Shown in pieces: positions 48,546 through 57,605 of a stretch of DNA of 64,000 nt (within the stretch, counting starts at the first letter, position 1; each line of letters starts with the position of its first letter). Origin of the DNA: Lachnospiraceae bacterium (GTDB lineage Bacteria; Bacillota; Clostridia; Lachnospirales; Lachnospiraceae); NCBI GenBank assembly GCA_021628825.1, contig JAJXRY010000001.1, positions 930,001 to 994,000 on the forward strand, written 5' to 3'. Below the pieces are notes generated by a model that was not told where the DNA came from, ran no database searches, and saw nothing but the letters and a program-made list of their open reading frames with translations. Position numbers and translations under genes: made by a program.

Positions 48546-49814
48546 CTACTGATTCATAGCATCCGCAGTATGCTCTACATAAATCTGCTGGATTCCTTCG
48601 ATTTCACCAAGGCCTGCGATCTGTGTATCGACACTGTCAAACTTACCGGAAGCCTTAAACATGCTTAACCAGGAGTCCTCATCCTCGCCAGCCATATCAT
48701 TGTTTGCATGATCTCCAGCAACAATCATTAACGGACGAAGAACAACTTTGGTATATCCGGCTTCTGCTACGGCATCAATAACTGCTTCGCATGCGGTCTC
48801 TTCGGGTTCTCCCTCTACTGTACCGATAAATACGTTATCATAGCCAAGCTCCTGCATCTGTGTCTGCATCTGGCTGTAGGACACCTTTGCAGTATGAGAA
48901 GTTCCATGTCCCATAAATACAAATGCGGCACTATCTTCCTTCGCTGCATCCAGACTGTCATAGCCTGCGGTTTTTACTGCTTCTGTGGTAAGAATTTCTG
49001 CAACCGCCTTCTTATCTGCATTGATTACCGTTGCATCTGCACCTACTTCACCAAGTAACGGCTCTGCAACCTGAACGGATTCGAACTGATCCTTGTAGTT
49101 GTCCAGTTCTCCGATTAGTTCATCGTACTCTGCACCATGCATTAAGTGGGTTGGCTGTACAATCAGGTTCTTGACACCGTTATTAACGGCGCGGTCCAGT
49201 GCCTGGTTCACATTATCAATCTTCTCACCATCACGGGCCTGTACATGGTTAATAATAATCTGTGCAGTAAATGCTCTTCTGACTGACCAGTCCGGATATG
49301 CAGCCTGCAGGGCATCTTCGATTCCCTTAATGTCTGCTGCACGGCTGCTGTTAAAGGAAGTACCAAAGCTGACTACCAGAATTTCATTCTCTCCGATCTC
49401 ATCCTGATTACGTGCATCATCCTTAGAAGCATCTCCGGTATCTCTTCCGAAGTAATCCGGATCTGCATTTTCACCTTCTACCAGTTCCTTCTGTACATCT
49501 GTTAAAGCATCCCATGCAGCCTTTGCATCTGCACACTGCTGATCGGTGTTTTCGGTTCTTTCCTGCACATAAATGGCATCAATCAATGCTGCTACATTGT
49601 CTGCTGCCATTTGGTCTGCATCCTCACTCTCTGCGGTGTCTGCCTCTTCCTCTGTAGCTTCTTCTGTTTCAGAAGCTGCTGCATCCACGGTCGTATCTTC
49701 GGTCTGTGTGGTTTCTTCTGCTGTGGTTTCCTGTGTATTGCTGCTTCCACATCCGGCAAGCGTACATACACCAAGTACCGATGCCATAAGTACTGCTACA
49801 ATTTTGTTTTTCAT
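48546..49814 (-). CDS. cbiK: Exported lipoprotein cobaltochelatase CbiK
   Basis: Intact, 422 residues. The signal peptide ends in lipobox L-A-G-C (Cys 22), so the enzyme should sit outside the membrane, unlike cytosolic CbiK. Residues 25-70 are a Thr/Glu/Ala linker; 73-114 form a helical hairpin (AAWDALTDVQKELV) of a type seen in Firmicutes surface proteins. From 142 the chelatase fold begins (EILVVSFGTSF), with the metal-ligand His motifs PTHLMHGAEYD (221-231) and MGHGTSH (301-307). It inserts Co(II) into sirohydrochlorin in the anaerobic pathway. First gene of the operon under the B12 riboswitch. Confidence 0.88.
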   Translation of the reverse strand: MKNKIVAVLMASVLGVCTLAGCGSSNTQETTAEETTQTEDTTVDAAASETEEATEEEADTAESEDADQMAADNVAALIDAIYVQERTENTDQQCADAKAAWDALTDVQKELVEGENADPDYFGRDTGDASKDDARNQDEIGENEILVVSFGTSFNSSRAADIKGIEDALQAAYPDWSVRRAFTAQIIINHVQARDGEKIDNVNQALDRAVNNGVKNLIVQPTHLMHGAEYDELIGELDNYKDQFESVQVAEPLLGEVGADATVINADKKAVAEILTTEAVKTAGYDSLDAAKEDSAAFVFMGHGTSHTAKVSYSQMQTQMQELGYDNVFIGTVEGEPEETACEAVIDAVAEAGYTKVVLRPLMIVAGDHANNDMAGEDEDSWLSMFKASGKFDSVDTQIAGLGEIEGIQQIYVEHTADAMNQ

Positions 49815-49943
49815 AGGTTCTCCTCTTTTCTGCAGGTTTTCTGCGTTTTGGGTTACGAAGTAAGCTGCTAAGAAACGGGAGTTTACGCAGTAAATAAAAA
49901 GTTCACTTTTATAGAAATTCCAATGGAATTTCCATAAACAAAT

Positions 49944-49979
49944 AAAAACCCTTTCCTATTTTTAACAGGTAAAGGGTTT
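49944..49979 (-). terminator. Riboswitch-linked terminator before cbiK
   Basis: Minus-strand arms AAACCCTTT..CCT and AGG..AAAGGGTTT followed by TTATTT, placed between the B12 riboswitch and cbiK. It is probably the expression platform: B12 binding would favour this terminator. Confidence 0.7.
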
Positions 49980-50084
49980 GTACACAAAGAAAACGTACCC
50001 ATCCGGAATTGTGCAAAATCTGCAGCATCCCCAACGGTCCGCATTACGTACAACCTTTTTACTCGTGGTCTGAAACAATCGTTT

Positions 50085-50255
50085 CTGTACAGCAGTCAGG
50101 CAGGTCTCCCGGCTTAAAGATCATTGCATCCGCCATCTTCCCAGTTTCCCAGTGATATCTCGGCTTCTGCTCCCTAATTACGGTGACGAGTTCGTACAGG
50201 ATTTGCACCTGTTTCCCTTTTCACCGGAGCCAACGCGCATTTATATTACAACGAA
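50085..50255 (-). promoter_or_regulatory. Cobalamin (B12) riboswitch
   Basis: The minus strand has the B12 box AAGCCGGGAGACCTGCC at 50099-50115, in full agreement with the consensus. Upstream are the conserved core segments GGGAAACAGGTGCAAATCCTG and CACTGGGAAACTGGGAAG. It lies between the promoter at 50310-50338 and the terminator before cbiK, so it should shut the whole cobalamin operon when adenosylcobalamin is plentiful. Confidence 0.92.
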
Positions 50256-50309
50256 AATCGCCACGCATTGCTCCGACACCTTACATACTCCATATTCAAT
50301 TCATGCGCT

Positions 50310-50338
50310 AATATAACATATTTCTACAGGAAACTCAA
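50310..50338 (-). promoter_or_regulatory. Promoter of the cobalamin operon
   Basis: Minus strand TTGAGT, 17 bases, TATATT, just upstream of the riboswitch core. Confidence 0.65.
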
Positions 50339-50444
50339 CCAAATTCTTTCACGGAAATGCAGATTCTGATTCATATTCCCCTTCATCCTTCCATAAGATA
50401 CCTATTGTTCCCCGTACAGTTCTAAAATGCGGAAGCTGCTGATT

Positions 50445-51260
50445 TCAAAATCCACCATAATGACCTAACGTTTCTGCGGCAAGCTCCGATCCCATCTTCA
50501 TAGCTTCAACAATCTCTCCGTGAATTAAGTGTTCACACACAAATCCGGCATGATAACTGTCTCCACATCCGGTAGTGTCAATCACATGCTCTACCTTACT
50601 GGCAGGAACCCGATAACGCTCTCCCCGGAAACAGGTAACACTTCCACGTTCCGCCAAAGACATATTAAACAGCCCATCATATTTCTTGGAAAACTTTTCG
50701 AAGTGACATAATAAATTTTCTTCTCCGCTTATCATAAAATAATCTATGTAGGGCGCATACTGTTCCATATCATCAAAGTCCCGGTAAATATCAAAATCCA
50801 CCGCCAGTCTGAAATGATATTTCTTCTTCGCCTCCAGAACCTGGTGAAAGCATCCGGCCCAGAAGTGAATGAAAACAGCATCTGCATGAGCAATGACGTT
50901 TAATTCTTCTTCATTCAATACCATTTTATCCACAATATCGCCGTCCCAGGAGTTCTCCTTATAATACCGGTCACCTTCTGCTGTCAGATAAGTTCTGTTA
51001 TTGGCAGTTGTCATTCCTGATTCCACTCTTACATAATTGGTATTGATTCTCTTATCTGTGATCGATGTCATAATACAATCTGCATAAGCATCTCTTCCCA
51101 CAGCTCCCAGTAAAATGACTTCCATTTCACCAAATCCCGATGCATGAGCTGCAAAATTAAGAGCTTCACCGCCCGGTCTCATCTCATTCGTTCCATCAAA
51201 TACATCCACACAGAGGCATGGTAAAGCAACTAATTTTATTCTCATTTTTCTGTCATCCAT
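50445..51260 (-). CDS. PfkB-family sugar kinase (FrlD-like)
   Basis: Intact, 271 residues. Ribokinase-fold motifs: RPGGEALNFAAHASGFG (substrate side), LLGAVGRDAYAD, and the anion-hole/catalytic DTTGCGDSYHAGF with the base Asp. It resembles fructoselysine/glucoselysine 6-kinases (FrlD). The frame opens at 51260; an ATG 15 bases inside (MRIKLVALPC) is also possible. A 55-bp piece homologous to its 3' end recurs at about 52730-52784, fused to another gene. The substrate is not proven. Confidence 0.82.
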   Translation of the reverse strand: MDDRKMRIKLVALPCLCVDVFDGTNEMRPGGEALNFAAHASGFGEMEVILLGAVGRDAYADCIMTSITDKRINTNYVRVESGMTTANNRTYLTAEGDRYYKENSWDGDIVDKMVLNEEELNVIAHADAVFIHFWAGCFHQVLEAKKKYHFRLAVDFDIYRDFDDMEQYAPYIDYFMISGEENLLCHFEKFSKKYDGLFNMSLAERGSVTCFRGERYRVPASKVEHVIDTTGCGDSYHAGFVCEHLIHGEIVEAMKMGSELAAETLGHYGGF

Positions 51261-51371
51261 TTTCGTTTACTCATCCTTATTTTTCTAATCTTTTCCGGAA
51301 CAGGGAACCAATAATAAGTCCGTCCGGCATTCCAAGTGGAATTCCGATTCCCATATTATTATAATACGGTT

Positions 51372-51868
51372 CTAAATCTCTTTTGCCATGAAAATAACAT
51401 GCCCACAGACCGTAAAGCCATTCTTCTCGTAAAACTTTGGAGCAGGTGCATATTTATTTGTAGACAGAATAATTCCAGCCAGTCCTTTTTTTCCTTAATG
51501 TATTTTTTTCAACTTCCAGGAGCAATGACGTTCCTATCCCTTTCCCTGATATTCCGGATTTACAAACATCTCTTCAATAAAAAAACTTCTAAATTATTCT
51601 ACCATATTTTTCTCATGTGCAAATAATCCCACAATCAAATCTCCATTTTCCACGGCAACATACCCCACAAATCTCTTATTGTGAAAGAAATCATTCAGAT
51701 AGAAAAAGTTTATTCATTATTTTTTTCAAATAACCCAGTACTCTGATAATTGCTTCCAGTAATCCAAAAGGCATATATTGTTCTTTCGATCAGAATGGGA
51801 TCCCTTTTACTATTACGCTCTAACTCTCTTATGTGTTTTCTGTAAAGTTCTCTTTTGTAAGCATTCAT
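51372..51868 (-). CDS. GNAT acetyltransferase, several frameshifts
   Basis: No long open frame exists, but joining pieces on the minus strand gives an N-terminal MNAYKRELYRKHIRELER and then a clear GNAT core: RFVGYVAVENGDLIVGLF, MFVNPEYQGKGIGTSLL (acetyl-CoA pyrophosphate loop QGKGIG), and KFYEKNGFTVCGHVIFMAKE. Indels in T and A runs near 51780, 51700, 51590, 51555 and 51495 break it. It may be a sequencing victim like its neighbours, or a pseudogene. The region 51261-51371 holds nothing recognisable. Confidence 0.6.
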
Positions 51869-51888
51869 TTTCTCATATGCATGGCAAC
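51869..51888 (-). repeat. Dispersed 20-bp motif, copy 4
   Basis: Minus-strand GTTGCCATGCATATGAGAAA, identical to copies 1 and 3, directly before the GNAT start codon and directly after the hairpin at 51894-51941. Confidence 0.75.
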
Positions 51889-51893
51889 TTTGA

Positions 51894-51941
51894 GTAACAG
51901 TTCAGCCTTGCACATTCATTTCTGCATGGCTGAACTGTTAC
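51894..51941 (-). repeat. 48-bp perfect inverted repeat, possible mini version of the palindromic repeat
   Basis: Fourteen-base perfect arms GTAACAGTTCAGCC and GGCTGAACTGTTAC. The ends GTAACxGTTCAG resemble those of the 132-bp repeat family. It lies after the truncated ATPase gene and may act as its terminator, though a T run is lacking. Confidence 0.6.
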
Positions 51942-51996
51942 CCCTTTGACTGTTTTTATGTGTAGAAACCGTATTGATTTTTTTGCAGAAAACCGC

Positions 51997-52784
51997 TTAA
52001 TAGTCCTTACTCAACAAAAAATCCGCCAAATATACGATTTTCACGCCATTGATATTACCTGCGGCCAACTCATCGAGTGTTACGACATATTTCGGGTAGT
52101 GATCCCTGATTTCAAGGAGATTGGCAACCTCACGGTCGGATTCCTCCGGCAGATTGCGGCACACCTGCACATAGATACGCTCGTCACGCCGTACCGCCAC
52201 AAAGTCAATTTCTTTCGTTTCGTTCTTGCCAATATAGACCTCATAACCTTTTCTGCGAAGCTCAAAATACACGATGTTTTCCAGCATCGCGGCAACAGAT
52301 TGCGGATTAAAACCCATCATGCAGTATTTGAGAGAAGCGTCGGCAAGATAAAATTTCTCCTGCGTTTTCAGCACTGATTTTCCTTGCAGATCGTACCGCT
52401 GACAGCGATAGATCACAAAGGCTTTTTCCAACCATTCCAGATAGTTGTATACCGATTCTACCGAGAGAGAACGCCCCTCGCTTTTCAGGAACTTCACGAT
52501 AGCGTTTGCGGAAAAGGTCTTTCCTACATTTTCAACGACATACTTCACCACTCTGGTATGTTGAACAGGTCAAAGTTCGTGATATTGTGCCGCTTCGTTA
52601 TATCGCTTGTGATAACGGAATTGTAAATTCCCTCGACGATCTGATACGCTGCGCCTTCGTCAAAATTGCTCAGCGCAACGATTGGAAAACCGCCCATGCG
52701 GATATATTCGGTTAATAGCTCTTTTGTTTTAAATCCGCCATAGTGCCCTGATGTTTCTGCTGCAAGCTCCGATCCCTTTTTCAT
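51997..52784 (-). pseudogene. Truncated DUF4143 ATPase fused to a PfkB-kinase tail remnant
   Basis: The frame starts with MKKGSELAAETSGHYGGF, nearly the last 18 residues of the kinase at 50445, and then runs straight into the middle of an ATP-binding protein of the DUF4143 class (TKELLTEYIRMGGFPIV, FSANAIVKFLKSEGRSLSVESVYNYLEWLEKA, DASLKYCMMGFNP, RRKGYEVYIGKNETKEIDFVA). The N-terminal P-loop AAA domain is absent. A frameshift near 52550 adds damage. The structure suggests deletion or recombination that joined the remnant of a second kinase gene to the ATPase gene. Confidence 0.75.
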
Positions 52785-52793
52785 AGCCTGTCC

Positions 52794-54131
52794 CTATTCC
52801 ATGCTATGATATCCACAGAGCATCACTTTAGCGGTAAACACACCATCCTGACAGGTAAATGTACTTGCACCACCGGTCTTTTCAGCAATATGGCGGACGG
52901 ACTGGATACCGAGACCGTTCCCCTTGCGCTTGGATGAGATGAAAACTCCGCCCTTTTCCCTGACTTCGCCGTCAAACGCATTTTCGACCTCAATCAGTAA
53001 AATTCTCTCAGCATGAACATATGCGGTAACCCTGATCTGCCGCCGTACGGTCGCAGTACGAAGGCTTGCCTCCAGTGCATTTTCCAGAAGATTTGACAGC
53101 ACCAGACACATATCCATCTCATCTGTCGGAAGTAATTCCGGCAAATCGAGCTGTGCACAGAAGGGAATATCCTCCCGCGTACAAAGTGTCCAGTAGTAAC
53201 CAACTACTCTGTCCGCTGCGCGGTTTTCACAAAAATTCATATCCAGAGTTGGAATTCTGGAAACCGTTTTTGCAAGATATGTCTTCAGACTTTCCAGATC
53301 ACCGTCTTCTGCCAGAGCCGAGATCTGATAGAGCTGATGGCGCATATCGTGCCGTGCCTGCCGCGCCTCTTCAATCGCAGCCGTAAGATTATCATAACGT
53401 TGCTGCTGCATGGAAAGCATCTGGTTTTCATTCTGCAGTCTCGCGTTCCGGTTGATACTCACCGCCATCAACAGAAAGATCATATTGAACCAGAGCATCA
53501 ACACCAGAAGTGCAATGCTGATAACGATATAGCCCTGTAAAACCCTTCCGGTCTGGAGAGTTGACTGGTAACGCGGGATCATGAAAAGGTTCAGCAGAAT
53601 AAACTCCACAGGAAGCACCCAGAACACATACCATGTCTGTGCGAAATTGTCATCTTCAACCATCGTCCGGACTACATGCGTTGCCGGATAATATGCCGCA
53701 GCTACGATCAGCCAACAGACCGCATTATAAAAAAACACAGGCCTCAAAAGCAGAACCACGGCCCCTGCATCGTTTCCTGTGCATGCATCACAATTGCTGC
53801 GCTGACGGCTCTGGACAGGCTGTTGATGCATGAAAATACTGCGCAGGCTGACAGTGCAATCGACCCGGATTTCCACAGGGAAATCCGGAGTGTACTCACA
53901 TACAGTACGATCGTAAACAATACAATGAGCACCAGAGCTGGCACTATGGACATGCGACGATTATAGCAGATGAGTCCTCCTGCGGTACAAAAATCCTGCC
54001 AGCAGCGGCAGCACCCACGCGGCAAGCCCTCCCGGTGACTTCTTTAAATAGGACTTTACCGGAAAATACGAAAGAAGAAGACCGGGTAAGATCACGGTCA
54101 GCTCTAAAATTGGTCGTAAAACATCCTTCAT
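52794..54131 (-). CDS. GHKL sensor histidine kinase (AgrC-like), two frameshifts
   Basis: About 445 residues: six or so N-terminal membrane helices (VILPGLLLSYFPVK, SIVPALVLIVLFTIVLYVS, WFNMIFLLMAVSI), a coiled linker, the phospho-acceptor stretch EARQARHDMRHQLYQI, N box LVLSNLLENALEAS and G box KRKGNGLGIQSVRHIAEK. Breaks near 53985 and 53755 are joined. The ATG at 54131 overlaps the response regulator stop (ATGA). With the adjacent LytTR regulator it forms a two-component system. Base composition is higher in G+C than that of neighbours at 50-52 kb and 59-64 kb. Confidence 0.87.
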
Positions 54132-54857
54132 CCGATGCGCCCCCTTTGCAGCAAAAATTCCATAAACACCTGACGGGCACTTTTCAGAAGATTCTGACAG
54201 ACATAGACGCGGCTGCCATCCCTCATACAAAAATGCATCCGCTTCAAAATCCTCTGCCTGTTCAAGATTGACTATGACACCGCGGCCACAAATGAAAAAT
54301 CGCGGATCTTCCTTCAGGGACTCCGTGAATACCTTGAAGCTCTGCCTCGTAGCGAGGGTCTTTCCGGCGACAGTATGAATATTAATTATATGGGCAAAAT
54401 GCTCAGCATACACAATGTCACTACAGCACAGACGGATATCGCTTCCACTAACCTTGATGTCCAGAAATTTTTTTCCTGCTGCGGCAGCCTTTTTAAGCAT
54501 TTCGTCCAACAGTCCGGAGAGCTCGTTTTTCCGAAAAATGGCTTGACCAGATAGTGCAGGGCCCGCACCTGAAAACCTTCAAGTGCATGATCTGTCGAGG
54601 TGGTAGTGAAAACGAGAATGCAGTCTGCATCCTTCTTCCGGAGCTCCCGCGCCACATCCATTCCACTGCGGCCAGGCATATAAATATCCAGAAACACGGC
54701 GGTAAAACGCTGCTTTTGCCTTGCTGCAAGAAAGGCCTCTCCACTGTCAAATTCCAGAATTTCAGCCTGTGCGCCCCGCAGCCCAAGCTGCCGTACCAGC
54801 CGTTCTTTTCATCAGCGTACGCTCGGCCGCAAGGTCATCGACAATTGCAATTCTCAT
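54128..54857 (-). CDS. LytTR-type response regulator, several frameshifts
   Basis: About 242 residues: receiver domain starting MRIAIVDDLAAERTLM with phospho-site FLDIYMPGRSGMDVAREL, then HYLVKPFSENEL, and a LytTR DNA-binding domain (YAEHFAHIINIHTVAGKTLATRQSF, FFICGRGVIVNLEQAEDFEADAF). Indels near 54800, 54535 and 54195 split it. It ends ...LLQRGRIG with the TGA overlapping the kinase start. The intergenic region to the divergent lipoprotein gene holds three direct repeats fit for LytTR binding. Confidence 0.85.
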
Positions 54858-54923
54858 AACCGCATATCTCCTTCCTGTAAGAATTCAGCTTGATTATAGC
54901 ATGACTGTCAGGTGTCGGCAAAC

Positions 54924-54983
54924 CCGGATTTCATGCCGGAATCAGGCATTTCGTGCCAGATTCCGGGTTTTCGTGACAGACAG
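54924..54983 (+). promoter_or_regulatory. Three tandem 20-bp direct repeats, predicted LytTR operator
   Basis: TTTCATGCC at 54929, TTTCGTGCC at 54949 and TTTCGTGAC at 54969 are spaced exactly 20 bases apart, each within a related 20-mer. The array ends just before the -35 box of the divergent lipoprotein promoter. LytTR regulators such as AgrA bind 9-bp direct repeats about two helical turns apart. The stretch also has partial dyad symmetry (AACCCGG/CCGGGTT). Confidence 0.75.
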
Positions 54984-54984
54984 C

Positions 54985-55014
54985 TTGAAAAGAGCAGCCA
55001 GAACTGTCTATACT
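54985..55014 (+). promoter_or_regulatory. Promoter of the propeller lipoprotein gene
   Basis: TTGAAA, 18 bases, TATACT, directly downstream of the three direct repeats. Transcription would start near 55021 and enter the repeat copy C. Confidence 0.7.
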
Positions 55015-55022
55015 GAATAGAA

Positions 55023-55050
55023 CGTAACTGTGAAAGTACTGAACAGTTAC
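55023..55050 (+). repeat. 132-bp palindromic intergenic repeat, end fragment C
   Basis: CGTAACTGTGAAAGTACTGA to GTTAC matches the right end of copy D with one mismatch. It lies in the 5' untranslated region of the lipoprotein gene. Confidence 0.75.
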
Positions 55051-55080
55051 AATGGAACAAGCAAACCAGGAGGATTATTC

Positions 55081-57223
55081 ATGAGAAAGAAAAACAAGAT
55101 CTATTCTGTTCTGACACTGCTGCTGACAACAGCGTTGTGTTTTAGTACAACAGCCTGCAGCCAAACCCGGCAGCCTGCTGAGCCCACGCCTGAGCAGGAA
55201 GAAACAACTGTGCAGGAGCCTTCCGTACCGGAGCCGGAAACTGAAGCAGCAAAAGATACTGTGTCCGAAACCGAAACTGAACCTTCCACTGCCGCACTGT
55301 CCGTAAAGGCCCTTCAGCCAAAGCAGGTGGACGAAAACCCCTACATGGCAAAAAGTGATGCAAACATCCACCACGACGGCTACAATACCGACTCAACGGA
55401 TGAAATTCTGCCGCTCGGCATTTACCCTGAGATCAATGTCTCTTATGAAACGACGAACCCGAACGCCTCTCCTGCCATCTATTTTGACAGCTACGGCCAT
55501 GCGGTTGCACCGCTGCTTGGCGGCATCGCCATCCGGGACCTCAACGCCGAGGAGACGAAGACGCTCGGTTATTTCTCTCCCACACAGCATGACGGTGGCG
55601 GCTATGTTATCCAGAGCTCCTACACGTTCCTGGATTCAGAAAACCGTATCGTCTGTCCTACAAGCAATAATCACGTGCTGATGCTGCGTACAACAAAGGA
55701 GGACGGAAGCATTATCCCTGAATTTGAAAAGGTTCTGGATATTGATATCAAGGCGGCAGCGGAAGCTGTACTTGGCAAGGAACTGACTCAGAATCTTCTG
55801 TCTGTAGTCTTTGACTACGACGGAAACCTCTGGTTTGCTACCGGCGGCTTCCGTATCTATCCGGAACGCCAGCAGCAGGGCGTCATCGGTTACATTGCCC
55901 GTCCTGCCATTGATGCAATCTTAAACGGCGGACAGGAAGACCTTTCAAACGCGGTTTTTGTTTATGAACTGGCACCCGGCGAAGGTGCGGAAAACGGCAT
56001 TGCCTCCTCCCGTGACGGTGCGGTCATTCTGACAAACCAGAACTGCTATTTGCTGCGTGCCAAAGAGGGCGTCAATGTCGTATGGTGCACACCATATGAA
56101 AGCGTTGGTGCAAAAGTCAGCGGCGAAGGCGATAAAACAACCGGCGGCGGTCTTGCCTGGGGCGGTGGCTGCTCTCCCACGCTGACACCGAACCTCGTCC
56201 TGTTCACCGACAATCAGGATCCCGTAAACCTGCTTGCGCTCGATATGAAAACCGGCGAAGTTGTAGCAAGCTGCCCGATACTGGATGATCTGCCTGAAGG
56301 CTATCAGGTGGCCATTGAGAACTCCGCAATGATCTACGATGACGGTAACGGCACGGTCAGCACTATCGTCTGCAACTGGTTTGGTGCAGGTAATGCAGGA
56401 CTTTCCGACCCTGACAATGACTCCTCAATCCAGAGCTACTCAAACATTTATGACCAGAACTGGATCATGAAGGGTAATGTCATGATTGCGCCCGGTGTCG
56501 AGCGCGTGGATACCGTGAAAACGGCCGACGGCTATGAAATGAAGAGCATCTGGTGCCGAAATGACTTAAGCGACACCTCGATTATGAAGCTTTCCACCGC
56601 GACGGGCTATATCTACGGCTATGTACAGGATCTGACCACAGGCATGTGGCAGTATATCATTCTGGACTTTGAAACCGGCAAGACCGTTTTTCACAATGGA
56701 TGTTTCCGATAAATATGGTTACAACAATATGGCCATCGGCATGTATGCCGGCAATAGCGGCAACGCGCTCTACTGCCCGACGGGTTATCTGGAGCTGCTG
56801 CGCTTACAGGACCGCTTCGTCTACCTGCCGGAGCTTCCATACCGCAAGGTTGATCTCGATCAGGCGGCAAGAAATGTTCTTTCACAGGATCAGTTTACAC
56901 AAGACGGTGGCGAAGGTAAAGTGGCAGGCTGGCGCAACAGCGTAAGTGTCCGCAACGTACATCCCAACACCACAGTTGCCTTCCGCATGAATAATCTCTC
57001 CGGCAGCGTTTCTGACCTGACACTCTATGCCTATGGTATGGATGACAGACTGGCGAAGGTTCCCGCAGAGCTGTGGTCGATTACAGACGAGAATGGTGAA
57101 GCCGTAACGGAACTGACCGACGGCACACTCTATGAGCTGCGTGTAACCGTCGCTGACGGCGGCGATCTCGACCTGAGTGAAACGGAAAAAGAGATCCGTC
57201 TCTCCGTTGTACTTGGAAAATAA
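55081..57223 (+). CDS. Large exported lipoprotein, predicted beta-propeller, one insertion
   Basis: About 713 residues. Signal and lipobox (CFSTTAC), a Pro/Glu/Thr linker to about residue 75, then a long strand-rich region with repeated DG-type turns (FDYDGNLWFATGG, SSRDGAVILTNQNCYLLRAKEGVNVVWC, GGGLAWGGGCSPTLTPNLVLFTDN), as in PQQ-type or NHL-like propellers. One extra T near 56690 separates the last 180 residues, which end in an Ig-like stretch. Start 55081 follows AGGAGG. Divergent from a LytTR two-component system that probably activates it; ligand or enzyme activity unknown. Confidence 0.78.
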
Positions 57224-57226
57224 TTC

Positions 57227-57358
57227 GTAACTATTCAGTACAGGTCGAAGCATTTACTGCTGAGACCGTAAGATAATGATTCAGTAATGCAAAATCCCAT
57301 CGGCGAAGCCGATTCTCATGGATTTTGCATCGTAACTGTGAAGGTACTGAACAGTTAC
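57227..57358 (+). repeat. 132-bp palindromic intergenic repeat, full copy D
   Basis: Ends GTAACTATTCAGTAC and GTACTGAACAGTTAC are inverted with one mismatch. Inside is the hairpin TGCAAAATCC/GGATTTTGCA. Length and layout recall ERIC-type elements, but the sequence is different. Starts three bases after the lipoprotein stop. Confidence 0.85.
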
Positions 57359-57372
57359 AATAATTCATTTCC

Positions 57373-57405
57373 GGATCCGGCGTTTCAAACGCCGGATTCT
57401 TTTTA
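57373..57405 (+). terminator. Terminator of the propeller lipoprotein gene
   Basis: ATCCGGCGTTT / AAACGCCGGAT with a tiny loop and a T run. Confidence 0.8.
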
Positions 57406-57526
57406 TCTTTATGGAGTATCACAACGAAAATACCAATATTCTGCAAATATCCATACTATGCTTCTCTCATACCTCGTTCCAGTAGTAATATCCATCTTTA
57501 TTTTCATTGTAAAATTAAAATCTGTC

Positions 57527-57555
57527 TTGACTTTTTTTATCCAATATATTGTATC
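57527..57555 (+). promoter_or_regulatory. Possible MarR-controlled promoter
   Basis: TTGACT followed by an AT-rich -10 region, overlapping the perfect palindrome CAATATATTG (57542-57551), 55 bases upstream of the MarR gene. The operator role is a guess. Nothing else was seen in the gap 57406-57605. Confidence 0.4.
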
Positions 57556-57605
57556 ATTCCATACAGTTCAAAAAAATACTTTTTAAAAAAAGAGGTATAA
57601 GTAAT

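Noticed and set aside
53961..54509. A continuous frame joining the LytTR domain to the kinase N-terminus
   Set aside because: It is created by an extra base near 54195; the normal TGA/ATG overlap of the two genes is present in the correct frame.
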